Translations under genes and position numbers: made by a program
Assembly (NCBI GenBank): GCA_030040395.1
Contig: JASHTU010000376.1
Location: forward strand, 1-12,774
Length of the DNA: 12,774 nucleotides
Direction: 5' to 3'
Source: Acidobacteriaceae bacterium
GTDB lineage: Bacteria; Acidobacteriota; Terriglobia; Terriglobales; Acidobacteriaceae
Shown here: positions 1 through 5,899 of the stretch, in pieces
Position numbering within the stretch: the stretch's first letter is position 1
Layout: every line of letters begins with the position of its first letter
The notes under the pieces: generated by a model
Databases searched by the model: none
What the model saw: the letters and a program-made list of their open reading frames with translations, nothing else
What the model was told of the DNA's origin: nothing

Positions 1-233
1 TTTCCAGGTTAATTGCCTCGAGGAGTTTCACTTTTTGGGGGAACGGGAGATTTCACATTATTGGGTCGCCCCATTCGCAAAGCAATGACTCGACAGGTCG
101 AGAGATTGCGCCTTTTATGTCAGCCCACATTGGAGCTTGTGGGTTTACGCATCATGTGAAAGATACTGCATTCCTGATGCAGGCGACAATCGTTGGCGTT
201 TCCATCGACTCGCGTTCCCGGCAGATGTTTTTC
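1..233. other. Left-edge intergenic stretch, no gene seen
   Basis: This stretch lies downstream of the GH2 gene and runs to the window edge. I see no supported gene in it. One plus-strand frame is open from the edge to a stop at 279-281, but it has no good start, no ribosome site and no recognisable motif. The only structure is a short inverted repeat, CCCACA at 124-129 and TGTGGG at 138-143 with an 8-nt loop, which lacks a T-tract on either strand and so is not a convincing terminator. Confidence 0.5.
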
Positions 234-2723
234 TCAACCGCCGGCAGTTATGACGGTTTCCGCGCCTGTCAGAGACGGTGAAGAAGCGGAAAGGCGCAAG
301 GTTCCTGGCTGGCCATTGGATTGCACCAACGCCAGCGCGCGTCCAAAATACGCCTTGCGCCGGTTCCCCTGGTAGCTCTCGTGGCTGACGGGATCGCCGT
401 TGTCCAAGCCCAAAATTCGTCCCGGGCCGCTGAGTGCGAAAACCACTTCGTTGTCGGCAGTAGGCACGACGCGCCCCTGGCTGTCGACAATCTCGACCGT
501 GACATGAGAAACGTCGTCCCAATGCGTGCCGATTTGCGCCCTGTCGGCAGTGAGGCGAATGGCCGCCGGCTCACCGGTTGTGCTTTGTTCCACGGTCAGC
601 ACGTTCTGGCCACCTTTTGCGCCTACGGCTCTAAGCGTGCCGGGCTGGTAAGGCACGGACCACGTGAGATGAAGGTCGCCCGTGGTCTGCGGCACTCTGG
701 CTCGAGCCGGGAAGTGTCCATACTCGCCTTCCATGCCCGGCTCCGGAAACATGAAGCCCTGGACGCCAAGGCTTTTGCCGTTCAGGAACAATTCGACCGT
801 ATCGCAATTCGTGTAGCAGATTACGGGAATCATCTCGCCCTCTTTGCCGGCCCAGTTCCAATGCGCAGACAGGTGCAGCACAGGGACCTTTGTCCACACG
901 CTCTGGTAAAAGTAATAGCCGTCATGGGCAAAGCCGCAGGTGTCGAGAACGCCGGACTGCGATCCCTTGGCCGGCCATCTTGCTTCGCCGAGGTAGGCGA
1001 TGCCCGTCCACATGAAATCGCCGATCACGTAGTCGTAGACCTGGGTGAATCGTTGCAATTGCTCGGTGGCGATGCGTAAGTTGGATTCGAAGCCGCCGTA
1101 AGGAGAGGCGCTGCTGCCCGGGTAATAGCCGGGCATGGCTGGGTTCTCTGTTCCGACCATAAGCCGCTGCGGGAAATCATGACGATCGACGCTGTAATAC
1201 TTTTCCCGCCGGTCGCGCCAGCGGCCAACGTAGTTGTAGCCCACCACATCGAGCATGGCCAAAAACTCCGGCAGAACGGCCTGGGGCTCCGCGGCGATGC
1301 GGTCGCAGGCCACCGTCACCAGCCGGGTTGGATCCATGGGGTGCAGGATGCTCAGTAACTCGCCAAGCGTCTGCGGGCCGCGGCGAACCACCTGGTCGGG
1401 GACTTCATTGCCGGCGCTCCAGAGAACAATCGAGGGGTGGTTGCGGTCGCGCAAAATCATGTCGGTCAAGTCGCGCGCTCCCCACTCGTCGAAGTACTTA
1501 TGGTAGCCAAATTGCGGGGTTTGCAGCTTGGGTTCGCGCCACTCGTCGAAGGCTTCGGCCATGACCAGGAAGCCCATGGTGTCGCAGAGGTCGAGAAACT
1601 CCGACAGATGCGGATTGTGGCTGGTCCGGATGGCGTTGCAGCCCATCTCCTTGAGAAGCGCGAAGCGCCGCTCCCAAACTCGCGCTGGAACCGCCACGCC
1701 CACACAACCGCCATCATCGTGCAGGCAAACCCCATTCAGCTTCACGCGTTCGCCATTCAGGAGAAATCCCTCGTCGGCGTTGAACTCAATCGACCGGATG
1801 CCGAAAGGCGTCTCCACGGCGTCGGCCTCCGCGTCCTCGTGGCGCAGGGTCTGGCGAACGGCATAAAGGTACGGCATGGCGGTGGACCAGAGGCTGGGAT
1901 TGGTCACGGTCAGGCGCTGGGTAAAAACATGGCCCCCGCCGGCGGCGATATTTGCAGTGGCGTCCGCCGACTGCACGACATTTCCTTCCCGGTCAACAAT
2001 GGCGGTGGTCAGGGTGGTTGGCGCGGACTGCTTCAATTCATTCCGCACCCGCGTGGTCACTTCGACGGCGGCGCTCTCTTTGGTGATTTGCGGGGTGGTG
2101 ACGAATGTGCCCCATTGCTCGACGTAGACAGGCCCGGTGTTGATGAGCCAGGTGTGCCGGTAAATCCCGGAGCCGGAGTACCAACGCAAATTGGGCTGGT
2201 GTGAGTTATCCACGCGCACCGCAACCACATTTGGCTCGTCGCCAAAATGAAGGTGGGGGGTGAGATCGTAGTAAAACGTAGAGAAGCCGTAGGGGCGGTA
2301 GCCCAGATGCTGGCCATTGATCCACACATCGCTGCACTGGTAGACGCCGTCAAATTGAAGCACGAGGCGCCGGCCCGCATCGCTTTGCGGAAGCCGAAAG
2401 GTCTTGCGGTACCAGCCGATGCCGGTGGGCAGATAGGCGCCTTGGGAGCCACAGGGCGCATCTTCGCTAAAGGGTCCGGCGATGCTCCAGTCGTGAGGCA
2501 AGTCCAGCGCCGTCCAGTTCTCATCGGCAAAATCCGGAGATTGGGCGTTTGGAAAATCTCCCTTTATGAACTTCCAGCCGGCGTCGAAAACGGTCTTCCT
2601 GGAGGGTGTGAAAGCATTGGCGGTTTGGCCGCCGGCGGACGCATTGTTCAAGCCGATCACGGATGCCGCCCCGGTTATCGCTGCATTCCTCAAGAAAGTG
2701 CGACGCGTCAGACCTTCACTCAT
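234..2723 (-). CDS. Tat-exported glycoside hydrolase family 2 (beta-galactosidase-like)
   Basis: Predicted 829-residue retaining glycosidase of family GH2, probably acting in the periplasm or outside the cell on beta-galactosides or related plant or polysaccharide oligomers; the exact substrate cannot be read from the sequence. The N-terminus has a twin-arginine signal (T6-R7-R8-T-F-L-R12, then an alanine-rich hydrophobic stretch to about residue 31). A GH2 sugar-binding jelly-roll follows (about 44-200), then an immunoglobulin-like domain (205-310) and a TIM barrel (about 315-600). The barrel has L-N-G-V-x-L-H-D-D (H335), R-T-S-H-N-P (366-371), the acid/base in W-S-A-G-N-E (E440) and the probable nucleophile in G-T-E-N (E526), so it looks catalytically intact. 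The C-terminal part resembles the DUF4982 (about 612-690) and terminal Ig-like (about 715-828) modules common in Bacteroidota and Acidobacteriota enzymes. ATG is supported by AGGAG 8 nt upstream. No neighbour is a sugar transporter or another glycosidase. Confidence 0.93.
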   Translation of the reverse strand: MSEGLTRRTFLRNAAITGAASVIGLNNASAGGQTANAFTPSRKTVFDAGWKFIKGDFPNAQSPDFADENWTALDLPHDWSIAGPFSEDAPCGSQGAYLPTGIGWYRKTFRLPQSDAGRRLVLQFDGVYQCSDVWINGQHLGYRPYGFSTFYYDLTPHLHFGDEPNVVAVRVDNSHQPNLRWYSGSGIYRHTWLINTGPVYVEQWGTFVTTPQITKESAAVEVTTRVRNELKQSAPTTLTTAIVDREGNVVQSADATANIAAGGGHVFTQRLTVTNPSLWSTAMPYLYAVRQTLRHEDAEADAVETPFGIRSIEFNADEGFLLNGERVKLNGVCLHDDGGCVGVAVPARVWERRFALLKEMGCNAIRTSHNPHLSEFLDLCDTMGFLVMAEAFDEWREPKLQTPQFGYHKYFDEWGARDLTDMILRDRNHPSIVLWSAGNEVPDQVVRRGPQTLGELLSILHPMDPTRLVTVACDRIAAEPQAVLPEFLAMLDVVGYNYVGRWRDRREKYYSVDRHDFPQRLMVGTENPAMPGYYPGSSASPYGGFESNLRIATEQLQRFTQVYDYVIGDFMWTGIAYLGEARWPAKGSQSGVLDTCGFAHDGYYFYQSVWTKVPVLHLSAHWNWAGKEGEMIPVICYTNCDTVELFLNGKSLGVQGFMFPEPGMEGEYGHFPARARVPQTTGDLHLTWSVPYQPGTLRAVGAKGGQNVLTVEQSTTGEPAAIRLTADRAQIGTHWDDVSHVTVEIVDSQGRVVPTADNEVVFALSGPGRILGLDNGDPVSHESYQGNRRKAYFGRALALVQSNGQPGTLRLSASSPSLTGAETVITAGG

Positions 2724-2731
2724 GAGTTCGG

Positions 2732-2736
2732 CTCCT
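2732..2736 (-). promoter_or_regulatory. Ribosome binding site of the GH2 gene
   Basis: On the minus strand AGGAG lies 8 nt before the ATG at 2723. It supports this start, which also places the twin-arginine motif at residues 6-12, where a Tat signal should be. Confidence 0.7.
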
Positions 2737-2779
2737 GCATCCTGTATTTAGGTTATGGCGACAGCCGCTCCTCCTGGCG

Positions 2780-2793
2780 CCAAACAAGTTTGG
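2780..2793. promoter_or_regulatory. Operator-like dyad upstream of the GH2 gene
   Basis: CCAAAC at 2780-2785 and GTTTGG at 2788-2793 form a perfect 6-bp inverted repeat around AA, 56 bp before the GH2 start codon. Its size and place fit a site for a sugar-responsive repressor, but no regulator gene is next door and I could not place a good -35/-10 pair around it. Function is inference. Confidence 0.3.
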
Positions 2794-3262
2794 TGATCAT
2801 CGATCGTTAAGTCGCGGTTGCAAAATCGCGCCGATCCAAACGGGCGCCGCTCCGAGGCCGCGGAGAGAGCAAATGCGCAGCGAACCATGACTAAACTTGG
2901 GGTTGATCCTCTCTCGCAGAATCGGTTGCCATCCAATGCCATCCAACCGGACGCTACTTCGCCGCCGCATCGTCCGCTTCCAGGCGGTTGCCTGATTTTT
3001 GGTTAAACGCGATCGGGCAGGAAAGCAATTCGCAGCGATCGTAGATCACCGTGTATACGTTGTCAATGTGTTCTCTCGTAATTCCGCCGAAGATGGTGGC
3101 CTATTGTTGAGCCTGCGTGATTGAGGACGGCTCGGCCTGTTGAAATTCGCGCGCGCATGAGCAAGCCCAGCGCGAACGCACTCGCGCAGAACCTCGTGTT
3201 CGAATGCGGCGAAGACGGCCAGCGGTGCAGCATGGCGGGGCCCAGCGCAACTGAGATTCGCG

Positions 3263-3312
3263 AAAGGGCGTGACGGCGTACTTTTACAAAGGGCGTGACC
3301 GCATTCTTTTGC
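3263..3312. repeat. Two tandem 25-bp repeats
   Basis: Two abutting 25-bp copies, 3263-3287 and 3288-3312, share 21 of 25 positions; both begin AAAGGGCGTGAC and keep a CTTTT block near the end. The second copy runs directly into TATGAT, so the pair occupies the place where an activator would bind upstream of a promoter. No other copy was noticed in this window. Confidence 0.75.
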
Positions 3313-3318
3313 TATGAT
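3309..3318 (+). promoter_or_regulatory. Extended -10 promoter-like element
   Basis: TTGCTATGAT holds TATGAT (one mismatch to TATAAT) at 3313-3318 preceded by TGC, the extended -10 signature. There is no acceptable -35 hexamer at 16-18 bp; that position is filled by the tandem 25-bp repeats. No convincing gene follows within 500 bp, so it could drive an untranslated RNA or be chance. Confidence 0.3.
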
Positions 3319-3782
3319 CGGGAATCCGGATCCCATCCTTGGCGGATGGCGGGCTTTCGGTTAGGAGGTACACTGAGAACGTAGATTCGTGTGAGCCCTT
3401 GTCGGCCTCGAAAGCAGAAATGGTTGCTTTGCTGCTAAGGGAAGCGGCAAGGCGTACTCTTTTGATTTCTTTTGCTCCCACAAGAGATGTTTTGACCATC
3501 TGCGAGGGAAAAATCCATTGAGGCGCGTTTGCGGGACGATCGTGAACCAGACGCCGTTTGGAGCCGGACGGGGAGGAGTTGATCACCGCTGATCATCACC
3601 ATTACCACGCCGCTCCTGTCCTCGCGAAATCAGCTATGCTGATCGGAAAGGCAAGTATCAAAATCAAGAAAACGATCATTCTTTTCAAACCTTAGGGCTC
3701 CTGCCGCGGCGCCATTGCGTCCGGCGGCCCATGGATGAAATATGACGGCGCGGGCGCCGGTGGTCCGGCCGATCGGATTCCA

Positions 3783-3809
3783 GTTCTCTTTATTTTCTGG
3801 TTCTCTTTA
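3783..3809. repeat. 10-bp direct repeat before the response regulator
   Basis: GTTCTCTTTA occurs at 3783-3792 and again at 3800-3809, 17 bp apart start to start, within 50 bp of the regulator ATG. Such spacing can mark a regulator's own binding site or a slipped duplication. No functional evidence beyond position. Confidence 0.35.
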
Positions 3810-3829
3810 CCGGTGACGGGAGTGGTGCG

Positions 3830-4528
3830 ATGGCGAGTGCGAAGGGTGGACCCATTCGCATTGGCGTGGTGGCGGACGAACCCATCCGCGTAGCGGGCTT
3901 GGCGAGCATTGTGGAGCAGCCCACGCAAAGGGGGCAGGCACAGCTCACGCTTGTAACCGGGAGCACCGAGGAACTACTCGCCGGCCCGCCGCTCGAGTAC
4001 ATCATCATCGACCTGCACGCAACATCCGGCTTCGTGTCGCTCGAAACCGTTCGGAGGGCCCGCCCCGACATCCGGCTGATCGTCATCGGCCCTCAGGGCG
4101 ACGACGAGTTGGTAATGAAGTCGATCATTGCCGGGGCCCGCGCCTACCTGGACCTCACCGCCGGTCCTGAGGTTGTGCGCCAGGCAATCGATGTCGTCAC
4201 CAGCGGATCAATCTGGGCCCCGCGCAGACTCCTTTCACGGCTCATTGACCGGCTACTCAAGGTACCCGAGGCAGGCTTCTCGGGCAACCCTCAGCTCACC
4301 CTCCGGGAGCGGCAAGTGCTGGAACTGATCATGATGGCGCGGTCGAACCGGGAAATTGCATCGCAGTTGGGGATCGAGGAGCGCACCGTGAAGGCCTATG
4401 TCGGCCGGCTTATGCGCAAGACGGGGGCCGACAACCGCATCAAACTCTCGATGTTCGCCATGAACATGGCGTCGCTCGCCGGGGCCAACCAAGCCGGGTT
4501 GCGCGAAGCTCATCAGATAACTAGTTAG
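3830..4528 (+). CDS. Orphan NarL/FixJ-type response regulator, degenerate receiver
   Basis: Predicted 232-residue cytoplasmic DNA-binding regulator. Residues about 8-128 have the receiver layout: V-A-D-E-P-I-R-V-A-G-L (13-24), the phospho-acceptor position in I-I-I-D-L (D61), and G-A-R-A-Y-L (102-107). A LuxR-type helix-turn-helix covers about 155-212 (L-T-x-R-E-R-Q-V-L-E-L-I, N-R-E-I-A, and recognition helix T186 to A200). The receiver is unusual: D61 remains, but only one acid (D16) of the usual pair is at its place, the switch Thr/Ser position is G87 and the invariant lysine position is L109. That argues for phosphorylation-independent control or a different ligand. No histidine kinase is adjacent. 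GGGAG at 3818-3822, 7 nt before the ATG, supports the start. An intrinsic terminator lies 100 bp after the stop. Confidence 0.88.
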   Translation: MASAKGGPIRIGVVADEPIRVAGLASIVEQPTQRGQAQLTLVTGSTEELLAGPPLEYIIIDLHATSGFVSLETVRRARPDIRLIVIGPQGDDELVMKSIIAGARAYLDLTAGPEVVRQAIDVVTSGSIWAPRRLLSRLIDRLLKVPEAGFSGNPQLTLRERQVLELIMMARSNREIASQLGIEERTVKAYVGRLMRKTGADNRIKLSMFAMNMASLAGANQAGLREAHQITS

Positions 4529-4628
4529 TAATCCTCATAGGTTACTAAATGGCAATGCCCTTAAGTACTCTTGTGCTATTGGGATCGTTCCCTGACTCTG
4601 TTGATAGAAACAACGCAGATCTGGGGAA

Positions 4629-4679
4629 AGGAGTTCCCAGGCGACATCTTCAATGTGGCGCGGGAACTCCTCTTTTTTT
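4629..4679 (+). terminator. Rho-independent terminator after the response regulator
   Basis: AGGAGTTCCC (4629-4638) and GGGAACTCCT (4662-4671) are perfect 10-bp complements, followed by C and seven T residues (4673-4679). The 23-nt apex can itself form ACAT/ATGT pairing. It lies 100 bp after the regulator stop on the same strand and is the clearest terminator in the window. It leaves a rather long 3' untranslated region. Confidence 0.85.
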
Positions 4680-4792
4680 GCAACTCTCATCACAACCCCG
4701 GCAAGATTTGCGTTAGGGCCGAGCCCTCCCCCTTTGAATTTACACGTTGGTGGCATTCGCCTGAAAGGCGTCTGCCGGCGTATTTTCGCACC

Positions 4793-4882
4793 CGGCACAC
4801 TTTCGTTACGCGGCGCACTTTCGTCACGCGGGGCACTCTCGTTCCCCGGCGCAACCTGGCCGCCCGGCGGAGCCTCCGTCGA
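4793..4882. repeat. Degenerate 18-bp minisatellite, about five units
   Basis: Units start at 4793, 4811, 4829, 4847 and 4865, each beginning CGG. The first two, CGGCACACTTTCGTTACG and CGGCGCACTTTCGTCACG, differ at two positions; similarity then decays unit by unit. Because 18 is a multiple of three, all frames across it stay open and give six-residue repeats, which explains the spurious arginine-rich frames here. Confidence 0.75.
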
Positions 4883-4983
4883 ACTCCTCGCGTTCTGCCG
4901 GGATTGGGGGCCATGTCTTCGGCGGCCGATTTTTCATAAGGTGAGGATGCGCGGTCCCGCGTGGATGCTGTAGGCTGTTCGAC

Positions 4984-5009
4984 AAGGGCGGCTCGTTGCC
5001 GAGGCCCTT
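4984..5009 (+). promoter_or_regulatory. Leader-region stem-loop upstream of the SYLF gene
   Basis: AAGGGC (4984-4989) pairs with GCCCTT (5004-5009); inside it, after a two-base GG bulge, CTCG pairs with CGAG around a TTGC loop. It is followed by a pyrimidine-rich stretch but no T-tract, so it is a poor terminator. It could be a leader structure of the downstream gene. Confidence 0.3.
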
Positions 5010-5087
5010 ATTCCCTTCCTCTAAGCCTGCGGGCCGGGCACCAGGATTAAGGCTGCAGCTTTGGGATTCGACACCAACACTATGCAT

Positions 5088-5107
5088 CCGCGGCAAGTAG
5101 TCCGCGG
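5088..5107 (+). promoter_or_regulatory. CCGCGG hairpin next to the SYLF ribosome site
   Basis: CCGCGG occurs at 5088-5093 and 5102-5107. Being self-complementary, the two copies can form a 6-bp GC stem with an 8-nt loop ending 4 nt before the AAGGA ribosome site (5112-5116). Such a hairpin could protect the 5' end or influence translation; alternatively the repeated TCCGCGG is a protein-binding direct repeat. Confidence 0.35.
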
Positions 5108-5125
5108 AGTAAAGGAACGGATTTT

Positions 5126-5815
5126 ATGAAGAAGACGCTCGCCTCCATCTGCATCTGCTTTCTGGCGACATTCATGGCCTTTGCGGCTTCCTCGCAACAA
5201 GATTTGCAGAACCGCGTTGACCAGGCAAAGGTGGTCCTCGACCAAATCATGGGCGCGCAAGACCGCACCATTCCCCTAGACATTCTCCATTCGGCGACGT
5301 GCGTGGCCGTGGTTCCGGGGTTGGTTAAGGGGGCATTTGTTTTTGGCGCGCAATACGGGCAGGGCGTGGTGACGTGCCGCACCGGCCACGGCTGGAGCGG
5401 GCCGGTCTTTATCCGGATGGCTGGCGGCTCGTTCGGCTTTCAAATCGGGGGGCAGTCCACAGACCTCATCCTGGTTGCGGTAAACGATCGCGGCTTCCAG
5501 GACCTGCTCAAGAACAAGTTCAAGATCGGCGGTGACGCTTCCGCTGCCGCGGGTCCTGTAGGTCGAGCCGGCCAAGCGTCGACGGATTGGAAGATGAACG
5601 CAGAGCTCTTAAGCTACTCGCGCAACAAAGGCCTGTTTGCCGGGATCGATCTGGACGGGACCAGCGTGACCCAGAACTTCGACGACACGCAGACGTACTA
5701 CGGGGCGCCGGAGAGATTCGAGAACGTGCTGCGGGGCAACGTAGCCGTCCCGCAGGGCGCGGTAGAGTTCGTGCGGACGGTGGCTCACGACTTCATGAAG
5801 GCGAAAAGCCAGTAG
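5126..5815 (+). CDS. Secreted SYLF (Ysc84-type) lipid-binding domain protein
   Basis: Predicted 229-residue exported protein. Residues 1-20 form a classical Sec signal (M-K-K, hydrophobic core, A-F-A then A-S-S-Q). The remainder is one SYLF domain (also called Ysc84 or DUF500), known in eukaryotes to bind phosphoinositides and actin; bacterial members are mostly periplasmic or outer-membrane associated with unclear function. Family hallmarks are D-I-L-H-x-A-x-C-V-A-V-V-P (52-64), the glycine-rich K-G-A-F-V-F-G-A-Q-Y-G-Q-G (68-80), S-G-P-V-F-I (91-96) and the name-giving S-Y-S-R-N-K-G-L-F-A-G (163-173). Length matches bacterial homologues and the domain looks complete. ATG is supported by AAGGA at 5112-5116, 9 nt upstream. 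It stands alone on its strand and ends 84 bp from the convergent VWFA gene. Confidence 0.92.
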   Translation: MKKTLASICICFLATFMAFAASSQQDLQNRVDQAKVVLDQIMGAQDRTIPLDILHSATCVAVVPGLVKGAFVFGAQYGQGVVTCRTGHGWSGPVFIRMAGGSFGFQIGGQSTDLILVAVNDRGFQDLLKNKFKIGGDASAAAGPVGRAGQASTDWKMNAELLSYSRNKGLFAGIDLDGTSVTQNFDDTQTYYGAPERFENVLRGNVAVPQGAVEFVRTVAHDFMKAKSQ

Positions 5816-5816
5816 A

Positions 5817-5840
5817 CGCCGGAAGGGGCCCGATCCGGCG
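5817..5840. terminator. Possible hairpin between convergent genes
   Basis: CGCCGG (5817-5822) and CCGGCG (5835-5840) form a 6-bp GC stem one base after the SYLF stop, in the 84-bp gap before the convergent VWFA gene ends. No T-tract follows on either strand, so it could only act as a weak or factor-assisted end for both transcripts. Confidence 0.3.
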
Positions 5841-5899
5841 GCGATCAACAGGCTCGAGTCAATGAAGCCACGGAAGCCACGCAGGAGAGAGGGTCGAGG

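Larger units (their letters stand above)
2794..3829. other. Long intergenic region without a convincing gene
   Basis: About 1 kb between the divergent GH2 and response-regulator genes. Frames here are short, lack good ribosome sites, overlap each other on both strands and show no family motif. Structures seen are a tandem 25-bp repeat with a promoter-like element (3263-3318), an AGGAGG string at 3362-3367 not followed by a usable start, a 10-bp direct repeat just before the regulator gene, and a weak stem-loop at 2981-2994 followed by ATTTTT. It may be a decayed gene region or hold an RNA; neither can be shown from sequence alone. Confidence 0.5.
4680..5087. other. Intergenic region upstream of the SYLF gene
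   Basis: About 400 bp with no supported gene. Overlapping frames on both strands are arginine- and proline-rich artefacts of an 18-bp tandem repeat. Besides that repeat the stretch holds one stem-loop at 4984-5009. A promoter for the SYLF gene is expected here but no convincing -35/-10 pair was found. Confidence 0.5.

Noticed and set aside
1..281. Open plus-strand frame running in from the left edge to a stop at 279-281
   Set aside because: No motif, overlaps the end of the GH2 gene antisense, and the composition does not look like protein; cannot be supported as a partial gene.
1437..2204. 255-codon plus-strand frame opposite the GH2 gene, plus another at 321-1079
   Set aside because: Both lie wholly antisense to a gene with intact catalytic motifs, have no ribosome site and no family motif; such shadow frames are common in GC-rich DNA.
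2981..3000. CAGGC-GGTT-GCCTG followed by ATTTTT, terminator-like on the plus strand
   Set aside because: Only a 5-bp stem, and no plus-strand gene upstream for it to terminate.
3284..3586. Overlapping 100-codon minus and 60-codon plus frames near the tandem 25-bp repeats
   Set aside because: Weak GTG/TTG starts, no correctly spaced ribosome sites, and no recognisable family; each is antisense to the other.
4571..4973. Two overlapping plus-strand frames and one minus-strand frame over the 18-bp repeat
   Set aside because: They stay open only because the repeat unit is a multiple of three; the terminator at 4629-4679 lies inside them.
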